Assembly: GCA_023079485.1 (NCBI GenBank)
Contig: CM041085.1
Location: forward strand, 26,459,121 to 26,523,120
Origin: Archilochus colubris
Lineage: Eukaryota > Chordata > Aves > Apodiformes > Trochilidae
Direction of reading: 5' to 3'
DNA: 64,000 nucleotides
The stretch's first letter is position 1. Each line of letters begins with the position of its first letter. Below the pieces are notes generated by a model. That model saw nothing but the letters and a program-made list of their open reading frames with translations, searched no databases and was not told the DNA's origin. Positions 61,881 to 64,000 of this stretch are shown in pieces. A program made the translations under genes and the position numbers.

Positions 61881-64000
61881 GGGGCAATGTGCCCACAGGT
61901 GAGCAGCAATCAGAATAGCAATGGGGAACAAGGAGGCATAGGTATTTAGAGATCCAAGGGGTAGAAAAGGTGAACATTCTACGCCTGGAAAAGTGTTTCT
62001 CTAAAGTATTTCTGACTGCCCAAAATAGTAGGGTTCAGCAATATTGTGATCTCCAAGTTTTAAAAATACATGGGCAAATATTAAAAATTTGGTGATATTG
62101 AGTTAAAGTCATAAAATGGAAAGATAATAAATTTTTTTTCTTTTAATTTGCTTTCTGATGTTGCCTGAGGCACAGCTCATTTCACAGGCTTTACAGCTGT
62201 GTTTTCTCATCATTTTTGTATGACCTTTAAAAATAAAAAGCATAAAAATATTGAGCAACAGCAAAAGAAATCCCAAGTCTCATCCTCAAAAACATGAGTC
62301 ACATTGACCTTGATAACTGAAAAAGACAAAAGCCAGAATGCTCAACACTTCACTCTCTCTCATGCTCAGGTATTGGCTGCAAAGGAAGAATTTTCTATGT
62401 AAAAACTTCCACTGAGACCTTATTTTCACTGCAGGGGTCTCATCAAACCATTCTTTCAGATGACTGAGGTCTTTATTTTAGTTCTTAGACCACAGATATA
62501 ATTTCCTTTCTCATTTTGCATTCTCTCATGCCAGCTTTTTAACAGAAATGCTGAGAAGTTGGAATCTAACTACAATTTCGTGTAACACTTATCTGTGCTG
62601 ATGTTCACACTGTACGAGGTAACTTTGAAAGGTCAGAGCAGCTGGATTCCATTACAGAAATGTAGGGAACTCAAAATAGACTTTGTAAATATATTTTTTG
62701 AGGAATTCAGGCAGCTGCCTTCAACACCCCTGGGCCTTATTGTTTCAGAGCACTTTAGTATCAACTGAGGTCAGAAATTACTAAATTGCTCCCCCAGAAA
62801 TTTCCTTTGGATGAACATTAAGAAATAGTCAAAGCAGAGATATTTCTTCCTTTGCAGAGATATTTCTTCCTTTGCATTTTTAATAATAAGTTTTATTTCA
62901 ATAAATAGTAAATCATAAAAATTCTCTTCCATATGTGTTCAAGAACCATTTCCACTCTTTTTTCCTACACATATGACATTTGTTTTACAATGCTGCAGTT
63001 TACAAATCAAATAATTTCTCACAGAGATAGTATGTTTTTATTCCATTTGTCCTTTTTCAAGTAGTCCAAATGTCTGTGGTTTTGTCATTAAAAGTCCAAT
63101 TGGCAGATATATACGGAAACTTTATGTTTTCCAGCTGGGCAACTACCAGTTACACATACTCATTATTATTCATATTATCATTACAGTAACTGTGGAGGAT
63201 AATTTTACGTGGCTTACACAGTTGATATTCAGTGAATTACAGCAGATATTGTCCTGAACTTTTTGGGACAGAACATTCTTTAAGATCTGAGGACATTCAG
63301 ATATCAATCCAAGCCTTCTGACTTGAACTTTTCTTTAGGATAAAACTTATGACAACCCAGACCCTGATTCCTGGAGGTTGTGGTTTTAGGCACTTTTCTC
63401 TGGGAGGAATACCCTCAGTTTGAAACATCTTATTGTTGAGAAAGCATGGCTGGGGACTGTTTCTCCCCTGGTAGTTTTACCTACCTGTAATTTTGTTGAA
63501 TGCATTGATTTTATTTTTTTTTTTTACCTGTCCCATTGGCAGAGCAGGCACAGGATCTCAACTCTAGTGAGAATATTTTAGATCATGGTGTTATTTTGAT
63601 GGGGTTTTCAGTTGCTGCGACAACTTCTAAATCCCCAAAGCTTTCTTTTTCCCTCTTGTAATTGTAAATGACTACACAAAGAGTACTTACTCTTCAACAG
63701 AGATTTTGTACTATACAATAAATCACTGAGTGTGCGAGTATGTTGGAGAGCATGAGCAAACTTTAAACTGTAACCATCATAATAAGTGGTACCATTACAC
63801 TGGGATAAATTATTGTAAAGCTTCCACTGACTTGAGTTTATTTCTGTTGTCTGACATGGAGTAGTTTATGAAAGATGCCAGAACTCTTATTAAGTCTCTT
63901 ACATAGTATTCGTATCATGATCCTATGCTCTATGAAAAACATGATTGTACAATTTATGAGGCCTGAAAACATCAAGACTCCTAGATTTATATCTTTCTTA
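61881..64000. other. Intergenic stretch
   Basis: AT-rich sequence with a 20-bp tandem duplication at 62834-62873. The block 63060-63240 is rich in TTATTA/ATTA cores. No gene is recognised. Confidence 0.65.
62834..62873. repeat. 20-bp tandem duplication
   Basis: Two exact copies of GCAGAGATATTTCTTCCTTT stand head to tail, followed by GC of a third. Confidence 0.95.

Noticed and set aside
1..64000. Prokaryotic-type systems, CRISPR arrays, tRNA or rRNA genes
   Set aside because: No regularly spaced direct repeats, operon-like gene runs or recognisable tRNA/rRNA sequences were seen. The content is vertebrate throughout.

Overview
This is vertebrate nuclear DNA, almost certainly from a bird. Three things support that: several 5'-truncated CR1 LINE copies ending in the avian-type ATTCTATGA tail, an intron-split gene with GT-AG splice sites, and a low overall repeat load with AT-rich non-coding sequence. 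CR1 also occurs in crocodilians and turtles, so the bird call is inference. No prokaryotic features (operons, Shine-Dalgarno sites, CRISPR arrays) are present.

Positions 1-14763 hold the 3' half of one plus-strand gene, LYPLAL1 (lysophospholipase-like 1, a serine hydrolase of the acyl-protein thioesterase family). Its last three coding exons are at 700-869, 13783-13898 and 14524-14763. They join in frame (intron phases 2, 1, 0) and carry the whole catalytic triad: Ser in GFSMGG, Asp in the third exon and His in QHELS. The N-terminal exons, with the oxyanion-loop region, lie upstream of the window. The 12.9-kb intron between the first two of these exons contains three CR1 copies. One of them (3361 to about 5350, minus strand) still has ORF1 and the 3' tail but has lost the endonuclease part and most of the reverse transcriptase by two internal deletions.

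Positions 14764-64000 are about 49 kb of intergenic DNA in which I can support no host coding gene. This fits the known gene-poor interval beside LYPLAL1 in other amniotes. It contains six more CR1 copies: 25570-26062, 29040-29500, 38447-38632, 43975-45012, 48638-48771 and 61590-61880. The copy at 43975-45012 keeps a long open reverse-transcriptase frame but has a mutated active-site box. There is also one well-defined solo LTR at 40556-40879, with TGTAG...CTACA ends and a perfect 5-bp target-site duplication (ATGTA). Smaller structures include an A29 tract, a (GT)n microsatellite, G/T-only tracts, two short tandem duplications and several perfect palindromes.

I found no sign of a new multi-gene system. 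The items most worth a second look are the doubly deleted CR1, the solo LTR with a splice donor at its 3' junction, and a few AT-rich blocks that might be conserved regulatory elements.
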